Part shown: positions 1 to 11,960 of the stretch, in pieces
How the letters are laid out: every line of letters begins with the position of its first letter
How positions within the stretch are numbered: the first letter of the stretch is position 1
Source of the DNA: Leifsonia aquatica H1aii
GTDB taxonomy: Bacteria > Actinomycetota > Actinomycetes > Actinomycetales > Microbacteriaceae
Direction: 5' to 3'
DNA: 64,000 nucleotides
NCBI RefSeq assembly: GCF_000633535.1
Contig: NZ_AYMR01000006.1
Span: 124,001-188,000 of the forward strand
Translations under genes and position numbers: made by a program
The notes under the pieces: generated by a model
Databases searched by the model: none
The model's input: the letters and a program-made list of their open reading frames with translations, nothing else
Told to the model about the DNA's origin: nothing

Positions 1-1
1 C

Positions 2-829
2 TCCGCGCTGGGGCGCCTGTCTTCGCGGATCAGCACGCGCATCGAAGACGACGTCATGAACGGCTCCGTCTCGTCGGCGTCCATCCGCTGGGCGTTCACG
101 CTCACGATCATCGGCTTCGCGTTCCATCTGGTGGCCACGGTGCTGCGCGGTATCGCTGCGGCCCGAGTCCCGTGGGCCAACATGTGGGAGTTCTCGATGA
201 CGGGGACCCTCGTCATCATCGGTGTCTTCCTGGTCGCCAACCTCAAGTGGGACATCAAGTACCTGGGGACCTTCATCGTCGGGCTGGTCCTGGTGCTGCA
301 GGGGATCGCGCTGCTGCGGTACTACGTTCCGGTGGTTCCGCTCCAGCCCGCCCTGCAGTCGTACTGGCTGGTCATCCACATCATCGTCGCCGTCCTCGGC
401 ACGGCATTCTTCGCACTGGGCTTCGCCTTGTCCGGTCTGCAGCTGCTGCAGTACCGGCGCGAGCGTCAGATCGCCGAGTCCCGTCCGCAGCAGTTCCGCT
501 TCCTGGGCACACTGCCCAGTTCGGTCGCGCTCGAGAACCTCGCCTACCGGATCAACATCGTCGGCTTCATCGCGTGGACCTTCACGCTGATCGCCGGAGC
601 CATCTGGGCCGAGAAGGCGTGGGGGCGTTACTGGGGTTGGGACACGAAGGAAGTCTGGACCTTCATCATCTGGGTGATCTACGCCGGCTACATCCACGCC
701 CGAGCTACGCGCGGATGGCGCGGATCCCGTTCGGCCTGGCTCGCGATCATCGGGTTCGCGGCGGTGCTGTTCAACTTCGGCGTCGTGAACGTGTTCTTCA
801 AAGGACTGCACGCGTACTCGGGTCTGTGA
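2..829 (+). CDS. ccsB: Cytochrome c biogenesis protein CcsB, 3' part
   Basis: The reading frame is open from the window edge, so the true start lies upstream; the ATG at 56 is internal. CcsB (ResC-type) works with ResB in the membrane to export haem and attach it to apocytochrome c outside the cell. Counting from the ATG at 56, the tryptophan-rich haem-handling motif WGRYWGWDTKEVW sits at residues 189-201, between hydrophobic segments at about 12-32, 50-62, 70-88, 103-130, 165-185, 200-215 and 225-247. A histidine at 108 and another near the C terminus fit the family's conserved haem-ligand histidines. The partner ResB would be expected just upstream, outside the window. A strong hairpin terminator follows. 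Confidence 0.93.
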   Translation, partial: SALGRLSSRISTRIEDDVMNGSVSSASIRWAFTLTIIGFAFHLVATVLRGIAAARVPWANMWEFSMTGTLVIIGVFLVANLKWDIKYLGTFIVGLVLVLQGIALLRYYVPVVPLQPALQSYWLVIHIIVAVLGTAFFALGFALSGLQLLQYRRERQIAESRPQQFRFLGTLPSSVALENLAYRINIVGFIAWTFTLIAGAIWAEKAWGRYWGWDTKEVWTFIIWVIYAGYIHARATRGWRGSRSAWLAIIGFAAVLFNFGVVNVFFKGLHAYSGL

Positions 830-855
830 TCCCGGGCCGTCACGCACTCCTCGTG

Positions 856-894
856 AGCGCCGGTTGGAATCCTCGTCGGATTCCGGCCGGCGCT
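856..894 (+). terminator. Intrinsic terminator after ccsB
   Basis: A 17-bp stem (left arm 856-872, right arm 878-894, loop TCGTC) is perfect apart from two positions that form G-U pairs in RNA, and it is followed by TTTCTG. It lies 27 bases after the ccsB stop and separates that gene from the rRNA leader. Confidence 0.8.
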
Positions 895-1040
895 TTCTGC
901 ATTCCTGGCGGCGGCCATCCCCGCCGGCGGCCATCCCGCCGGCGCAGGGGCGCAACACCGGGGGCGACGACGGCGGCTCGGGGAAAAACCGCGTGATTCC
1001 GCGGAAGTCAAGCGCGACACGCCCGGGATGAACGCGAGAT

Positions 1041-1069
1041 TTGCGCGGTTCTGGGGACCTGCGTAAAGT
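1041..1069 (+). promoter_or_regulatory. Candidate rrn promoter P1
   Basis: TTGCGC at 1041-1046 and TAAAGT at 1064-1069 are separated by exactly 17 bases, a good sigma-70-type match about 515 bases before 16S. The stretch from 895 to 1040 between the ccsB terminator and this promoter shows nothing recognisable. Confidence 0.55.
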
Positions 1070-1131
1070 ACTTACTTGTCACCCCAAAGGTGCGGGAGAG
1101 CGGAAGAGCTTCCCGGCCTCAAGAGGGACCA

Positions 1132-1190
1132 AATCCTGAGCTTAGCGGCAAATCTGAACTTGTAAGAGTTCCTTTGTTGCGCTTAGGATT
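1132..1190 (+). other. Stem-loop in rRNA leader
   Basis: AATCCTGAGC at 1132-1141 pairs with GCTTAGGATT at 1181-1190 (10 bp with one G-U), enclosing a 39-base loop. No T-run follows, so it is more likely a leader fold than a terminator. It lies between the two promoter candidates and would be present only in transcripts from P1. Confidence 0.4.
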
Positions 1191-1284
1191 AACACCCCAC
1201 TCACTGAGCAGGTCTAACCGGTTCGGTTCGTGCAAATCGGATGTATCCCACGATGGATGAACGAAAGAGCGCGAAACGGCCGAC

Positions 1285-1312
1285 TTGACAAACTGACTGA
1301 GAGTGGTAAGGT
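1285..1312 (+). promoter_or_regulatory. Candidate rrn promoter P2
   Basis: A consensus -35 hexamer TTGACA at 1285-1290 is followed after 16 bases by TAAGGT at 1307-1312. This is the best promoter match in the leader and lies about 270 bases before mature 16S, a usual place for the main actinobacterial rrn promoter. Confidence 0.65.
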
Positions 1313-1368
1313 AGAGAAGTTGCCTCACAGAGCAGCCCGAGAGGGTGAAAGGTGAGAGCGTCCGATCC

Positions 1369-1422
1369 TTGAGAACTCAACAGCGTGCACAATGTCAAAT
1401 GCCAAACAACCTCGGCATTGAC
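1369..1422 (+). promoter_or_regulatory. rrn leader antitermination/processing motif
   Basis: TTGAGAACTCAACAGCGTG at 1369-1387 resembles the conserved leader motif (boxA region) of actinobacterial rrn operons, and a close variant recurs in the 16S-23S spacer at 3385-3406. It is followed by a stem-loop: GTCAAATGCC at 1394-1403 against GGCATTGAC at 1414-1422, with one bulged A. Recurrence before both large rRNAs fits a role in antitermination or RNase III processing; that role is inferred from family knowledge. Confidence 0.55.
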
Positions 1423-1584
1423 TTGAAAGACTCCGGTCTGATGGTCGATGCGAGATTCCTTTGGATTAGAAACAGAATGTCAGTAGATATTCGAAACTAG
1501 TCAAGACAAACTCGCAGTGCTTGGACACATTTCCTGTCCAGCCTGCACTATGTTTCCAGTCGCTTGCGACTTGGAGCAAAACAT

Positions 1585-6643
<5,059 letters not shown>

Positions 6644-6775
6644 ACTATCTTCATACTGTTGTAAGGCTGGTATGAGGAGCCAAGATTGCTTGCGTCCACT
6701 ATGTGGTTCTCGATGTACGGTCGAGAACTGAAACAATCGTGATGATTGTTCGTTCACTTTGATACATCAATAGTG
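6644..6775 (+). other. 23S-5S spacer with two hairpins
   Basis: The spacer contains two perfect inverted repeats: GTTCTCGA (6706-6713) with TCGAGAAC (6721-6728), and AACAATC (6732-6738) with GATTGTT (6744-6750). They are probably processing structures that separate 23S and 5S precursors. No tRNA gene is present. Confidence 0.6.
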
Positions 6776-6892
6776 TTTCGGCGGCCATAGCGAGAGGGAA
6801 ACGCCCGGTTACATTCCGAACCCGGAAGCTAAGACTCTCTGCGCCGATGGTACTGCAGGGGGGACCCTGTGGGAGAGTAGGACACCGCCGGA
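6776..6892 (+). rRNA. rrf: 5S ribosomal RNA
   Basis: It matches the actinobacterial 5S pattern: CGGCGGCCATAGCG at the start, CCCGGTTACATTCCGAACCC in the middle, the GCGCCGATGGTACTGC loop, and GGGAGAGTAGGACACCGCCG pairing back to the 5' strand. The length of about 117 bases is normal. Confidence 0.95.
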
Positions 6893-6904
6893 CTTCTTTG
6901 TGAG

Positions 6905-6937
6905 ATGGCCACCCAGTGATGGGTGGCCATTTCGCGT
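6905..6937 (+). terminator. rrn operon terminator
   Basis: A perfect 10-bp stem ATGGCCACCC/GGGTGGCCAT (6905-6914 and 6921-6930) with a 6-base loop is followed by TTCGCGTT, directly after 5S. It is the likely end of the rRNA transcript. Confidence 0.8.
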
Positions 6938-7026
6938 TAACAGGTCCTTTTCCGCGCTCGCTGATCCGCGCGTGAACACCCCAACGTAGGCTGGGCTCGT
7001 ATGCCCGCCAGTCGACAGGAGACGTC

Positions 7027-8967
7027 GTGAGCGAAACACCAGACGACAAGGACGCCCGACACTCCGGGCGCAGCGAGCGTGGCGGGGCCGGGGCGAGCGG
7101 CGGACGCCGCTCGGACTCCCCGCAGGGCGACCGCCGTGCGGGCGGATCGGGCAGTGGTGAGCGGCGCCCGAGCGGTGCCGGCCGCGGCTACGGCAACGAT
7201 GCCGACCGCGGAGGCTCGGGACGGCGCGGCGGATACGCGCGCGACGGGCAGGGTGCCGGCGGTGATCGATCCGGAGGCCAGCGTTCGGGTGGTCAGCGCT
7301 CGGACGGTAAGCGCTCGGACGGTCAGCGCGGCGGCTACTCGCGTGACGCCGAGCGCTCGAGCGGCGACCGATCCGGTGGTTCCCGTGGCGGCTATTCGCG
7401 TGATGGTCAGCGTTCCGACGGTCAGCGTTCCGACGGTCAGCGTGGCGGATACTCGCGTGATGGTCAGCGCTCCGGTGGCCAGCGCTCCGACGGTCAGCGT
7501 GGCGGGTATTCGCGTGATGGCCAGCGTTCCGGTGGCCAGCGCTCTGATAGTGCGCGTGGCGGGTACTCTCGTGACGGTCAGCGTTCCGACGGTCAGCGTT
7601 CCGACGGTCAGCGTGGCGGGTATTCGCGTGACGGTCAGCGTTCCGGTGGCCAGCGCTCTGATAGTGCGCGTGGCGGGTACTCTCGTGACGGTCAGCGTTC
7701 CGGTGGCGAGCGTGGCGGGTACTCCCGTGACGGTCAGCGCTCGGGCGGTCCCCGCGGCGACGGCGGTCGGGGCGGCCGTGACGACAAGCTGTGGACGCGC
7801 GATGGTGCGCCGGCGCGCGGTGATCGGGACGCCCGTGAGCGTGAGCTCCGTTCGGACGAGGAGATCGAGCGCTCGCGGGAGCTGCGATCGGTCCGCCCGC
7901 ATCACGACGACCCGGAGGTGCCCGAGGGTGTGGTGGCACGCGACCTCCCCGGTGAGGCACGCGTCGAGCTCAAGACGCTGAGCAAGGACAACGCCGAGTG
8001 GGTGGCCCAGCACCTCGTGATGGCCTCCCGGCTGATCGAGGAGGACCCGGAGCTCGCCCACCGGCACGCGCTGTCCGCAGCGCGGCGGGCCGGGCGCATC
8101 GGCGTGGTGCGCGAGACGCTCGCCATCACGGCGTACGCGACCGGTGACTTCGCGCTCGCCCTGCGCGAGCTGCGCACCTACCGGCGCATCTCCGGCTCCA
8201 ACGATCAGCTTCCGCTGATGGTCGACAGCGAGCGCGGCGTCGGTCGCCCCGACCGTGCGCTCGAGCTCGGCCGGTCGGTGGACAAGTCCACGCTGCCGGC
8301 GGACGTGCAGGTGTCGCTCGCGATCGCGATGTCCGGTGCCCGACTGGACCTCGCCCAGCCCGAAGCTGCGCTGGCGGAGCTGGAGATCCCTCAGCTCGAC
8401 CCCGACCGCGCTTTCAGCTGGAGTCCCGACCTGTTCCACGCGTACGCGGAGGTGCTGGAGGAGCTCGGACGCGACGAGCAGGCGGCCTCGTGGCGCGAGC
8501 GCGCCGACCGCGCCGAGGAGGCGCTCGCCGACGCGATCGACATCGACGAGCACGAGACCATCCACGTCATCGAGGAGGACATCCTCGTGGACGACAGCGC
8601 CGTGGACGACAGCGCCGAGGACGACGCCGACGACGAGCTCGCGCCCGGCGACCTCTCCGCTGCGGCGCTCGCGGCCGAGGTCGACGAGCTGCTCGAGGAT
8701 GAGGACGCCGCCGAGATCGACGCCGCCGAGATCGACGCCGACGAGGCTGGTGTGCCGGCGGTCGCCGGAGACCCGGAGCGTCAGGTCGCACCGGACGGTG
8801 AGCCCGACGCCGACGGGGAGACCATCGTGGAGTTCGAGGGCGATGACGACGCTGACGTGACCGTCGTCGAGGACGAGGACGAGGACGAGGACGAGCCGAT
8901 CGCCGACGCGACGACCGACGAGGCGAAGGGCGAGCCCGACGATGGCGCTGTTCCGACGGGGCGCTGA
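7027..8967 (+). CDS. Repeat-rich disordered protein with TPR domain and acidic tail
   Basis: This 646-residue protein starts at a GTG preceded by AGGAG. It has three parts. Residues 1-270 are low-complexity Gly/Arg/Ser/Asp/Gln/Tyr sequence with tandem 19-residue units beginning GGYSRDGQR. Residues about 285-515 are helical, TPR-like repeats. Residues about 515-646 are strongly acidic, including a DEDEDEDE run. The TPR part and the downstream HAD gene match the actinobacterial pair known in Mycobacterium as Rv1691-Rv1692, so this is probably the Rv1691-type protein with a greatly expanded N terminus. No signal peptide or membrane segment is seen, so it is probably cytoplasmic. The basic N terminus and acidic C terminus are charge-segregated. 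The function is unknown; RNA or nucleoid binding by the RG-rich part is only a guess. Confidence 0.88.
   Translation: MSETPDDKDARHSGRSERGGAGASGGRRSDSPQGDRRAGGSGSGERRPSGAGRGYGNDADRGGSGRRGGYARDGQGAGGDRSGGQRSGGQRSDGKRSDGQRGGYSRDAERSSGDRSGGSRGGYSRDGQRSDGQRSDGQRGGYSRDGQRSGGQRSDGQRGGYSRDGQRSGGQRSDSARGGYSRDGQRSDGQRSDGQRGGYSRDGQRSGGQRSDSARGGYSRDGQRSGGERGGYSRDGQRSGGPRGDGGRGGRDDKLWTRDGAPARGDRDARERELRSDEEIERSRELRSVRPHHDDPEVPEGVVARDLPGEARVELKTLSKDNAEWVAQHLVMASRLIEEDPELAHRHALSAARRAGRIGVVRETLAITAYATGDFALALRELRTYRRISGSNDQLPLMVDSERGVGRPDRALELGRSVDKSTLPADVQVSLAIAMSGARLDLAQPEAALAELEIPQLDPDRAFSWSPDLFHAYAEVLEELGRDEQAASWRERADRAEEALADAIDIDEHETIHVIEEDILVDDSAVDDSAEDDADDELAPGDLSAAALAAEVDELLEDEDAAEIDAAEIDADEAGVPAVAGDPERQVAPDGEPDADGETIVEFEGDDDADVTVVEDEDEDEDEPIADATTDEAKGEPDDGAVPTGR
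7330..7755 (+). repeat. In-frame 57-bp tandem repeat array
   Basis: Units begin at 7330, 7387, 7444, 7501, 7558, 7615, 7672 and 7714. Six are 57 bp (19 codons), the one at 7672 is 42 bp, and the last runs into unique sequence. Each begins with codons for GGYSRD followed by (A/G)(E/Q)RS. Stretches of more than 60 bases are identical at a 114-bp offset (around 7523 and 7637), which indicates recent duplication of a two-unit block. All units keep the reading frame, so copy number could vary without breaking the gene. There are no spacers, so it is not a CRISPR. Confidence 0.92.
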
Positions 8968-9961
8968 ATCCGCGACTCCGCTCGATGGGGTGGATGTCGT
9001 CCTCGCTGATCTGGACGGCGTGGTCTACAAGGGCCCGAGCGCCATCCCGCACGCGGTGGAGAGCCTGAACAGTGCGGCGGAAACCGTGCGAGTCGGTTAC
9101 ATCACCAACAACGCCTCGCGCACCGACGCCTCGGTCGCGCAGCACCTGACCGAGCTCGGGCTGCGCGTGCAGCCGAGCGACGTCGTCACCTCGCCGCAGG
9201 CCGCGGTGCGCCTGCTCGGCGCTCACGTCGCGCCCGGCTCGACGATCCTGGTGATCGGAGGAGACGGCCTGGTCGACGAGGTGGAGAAGGGCGGGTTCAC
9301 CGTCACCCGCTCGGCGGACGACGACCCGGCCGCGGTCATCCAGGGCTTCGCGCCCGACGTCGGTTGGACGCAACTCGCCGAGGCGGCATTCGCCCTGCAG
9401 GGCCGATCCGACACGGAGCGGCCCTGGATCGCCACGAACACGGACTGGACGATCCCGGTGGCACGTGGCATCGCACCGGGCAACGGCACCCTGGTCTCGG
9501 CGGTGCACACGGCGGCGGGGCGCCTGCCGCTCGTCGCGGGGAAGCCGGAAGTGGCCATCTTCGACGAGGCGGTCGCGCGCTTCGGCGCCGCCAAACCGCT
9601 CTTCATCGGCGATCGGCTCGACACGGACATCCTGGGCGCGAACCGCGCGGGCATCGACTCGGTCCTGGTCCTGACCGGGATCGACCGTGCGAAGCAGCTC
9701 ATCGCGGCCGACGCGAACTCACGCCCGACCTTCATCCTCGGTGACCTCCGCGGGCTGGCCCAACCGTATCCCACGACCACGACCGGGCGGGACGGCGCGG
9801 TCACGGTCGGCGATGCCACCGTTGCGATCGAGGGCAACGACGTCCGGATCAGGAAGGAAGGGACGGACGAGCTCGACCTGCTGCGTGCCGCCTGCGCCGC
9901 GATCTGGAACTCGGGCCGGGCCATCTACGGCCTCGAGGTTCCTGAGCGCCTCTACTCCTGA
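8942..9961 (+). CDS. HAD-IIA phosphatase, probable glycerol-3-phosphate phosphatase
   Basis: This 339-residue protein belongs to HAD subfamily IIA (NagD/PGP type). Motif I DLDGVVY is at residues 23-29 with catalytic aspartates 23 and 25; TNNAS (motif II) is near 57, AGKPE (motif III lysine) near 200 and GDRLDTDI (motif IV) near 222. A NagD-type cap lies between motifs II and III. The Mycobacterium homologue Rv1692 is a glycerol-3-phosphate phosphatase involved in recycling phospholipid-derived glycerol phosphate; that substrate is inferred here. The ATG lies inside the previous gene (26-base overlap), so translation is coupled. The neighbours tlyA, nadK and recN seen in Mycobacterium do not follow here. 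The stop codon lies in a 16-bp tandem duplication. Confidence 0.87.
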   Translation: MALFRRGAESATPLDGVDVVLADLDGVVYKGPSAIPHAVESLNSAAETVRVGYITNNASRTDASVAQHLTELGLRVQPSDVVTSPQAAVRLLGAHVAPGSTILVIGGDGLVDEVEKGGFTVTRSADDDPAAVIQGFAPDVGWTQLAEAAFALQGRSDTERPWIATNTDWTIPVARGIAPGNGTLVSAVHTAAGRLPLVAGKPEVAIFDEAVARFGAAKPLFIGDRLDTDILGANRAGIDSVLVLTGIDRAKQLIAADANSRPTFILGDLRGLAQPYPTTTTGRDGAVTVGDATVAIEGNDVRIRKEGTDELDLLRAACAAIWNSGRAIYGLEVPERLYS

Positions 9962-9981
9962 GCGCCTGTACTCCTGAGCGC
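9941..9981 (+). repeat. 16-bp tandem duplication across the HAD stop codon
   Basis: CCTGAGCGCCTCTACT at 9941-9956 is repeated with one change (C to G) at 9957-9972, and a third partial copy follows at 9973-9981. The gene's TGA (9959-9961) is in the second copy. The 16-bp unit shifts the frame by one, so the copied peptide end and its stop recur in another frame. Confidence 0.85.
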
Positions 9982-9989
9982 GCCGGCGG

Positions 9990-10982
9990 TCAGAGCGCGG
10001 CCGCGCGCTCGACGACCCGATAGCAGCGTCGCACGCGCTCGAGCCACCACTCCCGGCGGTCGGCCGGTGCTTCGAGTGCGCCGAGCCGAGCCGGGTCGAC
10101 GGCGGGTCGCGTGACGGGGATGAAGCCGTCGACGGGGAGCAGAGGCTCCACCGCGATGTCCTGGACGAACAGGGCGACCGTTCCGAGCCCGCAGTCGAAC
10201 TCCAGCTCCGGCACGGCCGCCGCGAGGTGAGCGCCCATCGCGATGCCGACCGAGGTGTCGATCGCGCTGGACACGACCACCGGCAGTCCCGCCTCGGCGA
10301 CGATCCGGAGCGCGGAGTGGATGCCGCCGAGCGGTTGCGCCTTGATCACCAGCAGATCGGCCGCACCCGCGCGCGCTACGGCCAGGGGGTCGGCAGCCTT
10401 GCGCACGCTCTCGTCGGCGGCGATGGGGATGCCCATGTAGGCGGTGCGGCGGCGGATGTCGGCCAGCTCGTCGACGGTCGCGCACGGCTGCTCGACGTAC
10501 TCGAGGTCGAAGGGCGCGAGGGCATGGATGGCGTGCTCGGCCTCGTCCACGTTCCACAACGTGTTCGCGTCCACCCGGATCCGCCCTTCGGCGCCGAGAC
10601 GGTCGCGGACCGCGCGGACACGAGCGATGTCGTCCGCGAGGGTCTGGCCGGGCTCGGCGACCTTGACCTTCGCCGTGCGAGCGCCGGGGTAGCGGTCGAG
10701 CACGGCGGCGACGTCGGCGGCGGGGACCGCCGGGACGGTCGCGTTGACCGGGATCCGCGCGCGCAGAGCCTGCGGCGTGGGACGCCAGCCGAAGTCGATC
10801 GCCGCGTGCAACCAGGCCGCCGCCTCTTCGTCGCCGTACTCGACGAACGGGGAGAACTCGGTCCAGCCTTCCGGGCCCTCGAAGAGGACGGCCTCTCGCG
10901 TGGTGATGCCGCGGAAGCGGGAGGTCATCGGCACGCTGACCACGCGCGCCGTCATCAACAGGTCGTGCAGCTCGGGCACCAT
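9990..10982 (-). CDS. menC: o-Succinylbenzoate synthase
   Basis: MenC dehydrates SHCHC to o-succinylbenzoate in menaquinone synthesis. The 330-residue protein has the enolase-superfamily metal and base residues: the KVK pair at 105/107, metal-ligand Asp138 (VDAN), Glu in the EYVEQP segment at 161-166, Asp190 (AADES) and Lys214 (VIKAQPLGG). The start MVPELHDLL at 10982 was preferred over an in-frame ATG 69 bases upstream because it gives the family N terminus and leaves a 56-base divergent gap to menB; the longer form would run into menB. A GAAACT box 6 bases before the start may be the -10 of a leaderless transcript. It belongs with the men genes that follow. Confidence 0.93.
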   Translation of the reverse strand: MVPELHDLLMTARVVSVPMTSRFRGITTREAVLFEGPEGWTEFSPFVEYGDEEAAAWLHAAIDFGWRPTPQALRARIPVNATVPAVPAADVAAVLDRYPGARTAKVKVAEPGQTLADDIARVRAVRDRLGAEGRIRVDANTLWNVDEAEHAIHALAPFDLEYVEQPCATVDELADIRRRTAYMGIPIAADESVRKAADPLAVARAGAADLLVIKAQPLGGIHSALRIVAEAGLPVVVSSAIDTSVGIAMGAHLAAAVPELEFDCGLGTVALFVQDIAVEPLLPVDGFIPVTRPAVDPARLGALEAPADRREWWLERVRRCYRVVERAAAL

Positions 10983-11038
10983 TCCCCCAGTTTCGCACGG
11001 CCGGTCCCCGGGGACGGGGCGGACCGTAGGCTGGAGGC

Positions 11039-11950
11039 ATGGCAGCGGCAATCTCCGAGATCTTCGATCCGACGCAGTGGGTGGAGGCGCCCGGATTCGA
11101 CGGGCTCACCGACATCACCTATCACCACGATGTGTCCGGGCGCATCGCGCGCATCGCGTTCAACCGGCCCGAGGTGCGCAACGCCTTCCGGCCGCACACG
11201 GTCGACGAGCTCTACGCCGCCCTCGAGGACGCACGGACAGACCCTCGGATCGGCGTCGTCCTCCTGACCGGCAACGGGCCGAGCCCGAAGGACGGCGGCT
11301 GGGCCTTCTGCTCGGGCGGGGACCAGCGCATCCGGGGCCGCGACGGCTACAAGTACGCGGACGGCGAGACGGCGGCGGGGATCGACTCGGCGCGCAGCGG
11401 GCGTCTGCACATCCTCGAGGTGCAGCGCCTGATCCGGTTCATGCCCAAGGTGGTGATCGCCGTCGTCCCAGGCTGGGCCGCCGGCGGTGGGCACTCCCTC
11501 CATGTCGTGTGCGACCTGACCATCGCGAGCGCCGAGCACGGTCGGTTCAAGCAGACGGACGCCGATGTCGGTTCGTTCGACGCCGGCTACGGCAGCGCCT
11601 ACTTCGCCCGCCAGGTCGGGCAGAAGGTCGGGCGGGAGGTGTTCTTCCTGGCTCGGGAGTACTCGGCGCAGCGCGCGTACGAGATGGGCGCGGTCAACGC
11701 GGTCGTCCCGCACGAGGAGCTGGAGTCGACGGCACTGGAGTGGGCGCGGGAGATCCTGACCAAGTCGCCGACGGCCATCCGGATGCTGAAGTTCGCGTTC
11801 AACGCGGTGGACGACGGGCTGGTCGGCCAGCAGGTCTTCGCCGGGGAGGCGACACGTCTGGCCTACGGCACGGACGAGGCGGTCGAGGGCCGGGACTCCT
11901 TCTTGCAGAAGCGGGAGCCCGACTGGTCCCCGTTCCCCTGGCAGTACTGA
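11039..11950 (+). CDS. menB: 1,4-Dihydroxy-2-naphthoyl-CoA synthase
   Basis: MenB closes the second ring of the naphthoquinone from o-succinylbenzoyl-CoA. The 303-residue crotonase-fold protein has the oxyanion-hole segment CSGGDQRIRG (about residue 92) and GWAAGGGHSLHVVCDL (about 145), plus the C-terminal FLQKREPDW typical of MenB rather than of beta-oxidation hydratases. TAGGCT at 11027-11032 lies exactly 6 bases before the ATG, the layout of a leaderless actinobacterial promoter. It is divergent from menC and followed 10 bases later by menE, so the two are probably one transcript. Confidence 0.95.
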   Translation: MAAAISEIFDPTQWVEAPGFDGLTDITYHHDVSGRIARIAFNRPEVRNAFRPHTVDELYAALEDARTDPRIGVVLLTGNGPSPKDGGWAFCSGGDQRIRGRDGYKYADGETAAGIDSARSGRLHILEVQRLIRFMPKVVIAVVPGWAAGGGHSLHVVCDLTIASAEHGRFKQTDADVGSFDAGYGSAYFARQVGQKVGREVFFLAREYSAQRAYEMGAVNAVVPHEELESTALEWAREILTKSPTAIRMLKFAFNAVDDGLVGQQVFAGEATRLAYGTDEAVEGRDSFLQKREPDWSPFPWQY

Positions 11951-11960
11951 CGGGCCGGCC

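Noticed and set aside
1132-1190. Leader stem-loop as an intrinsic terminator
   Set aside because: It has a 39-base loop and no T-run, and it precedes the main rRNA promoter.
7330-7755. Regular repeats resembling a CRISPR array
   Set aside because: The units are contiguous, without unique spacers, and keep the reading frame of a protein; no cas genes are present.
6937-8565. Long open frames on the minus strand and in a second plus frame across the repeat-rich gene
   Set aside because: They are low-complexity mirror translations of the GC-rich repeats. The plus frame at 7027 has a ribosome site, a TPR domain and a coupled downstream gene.
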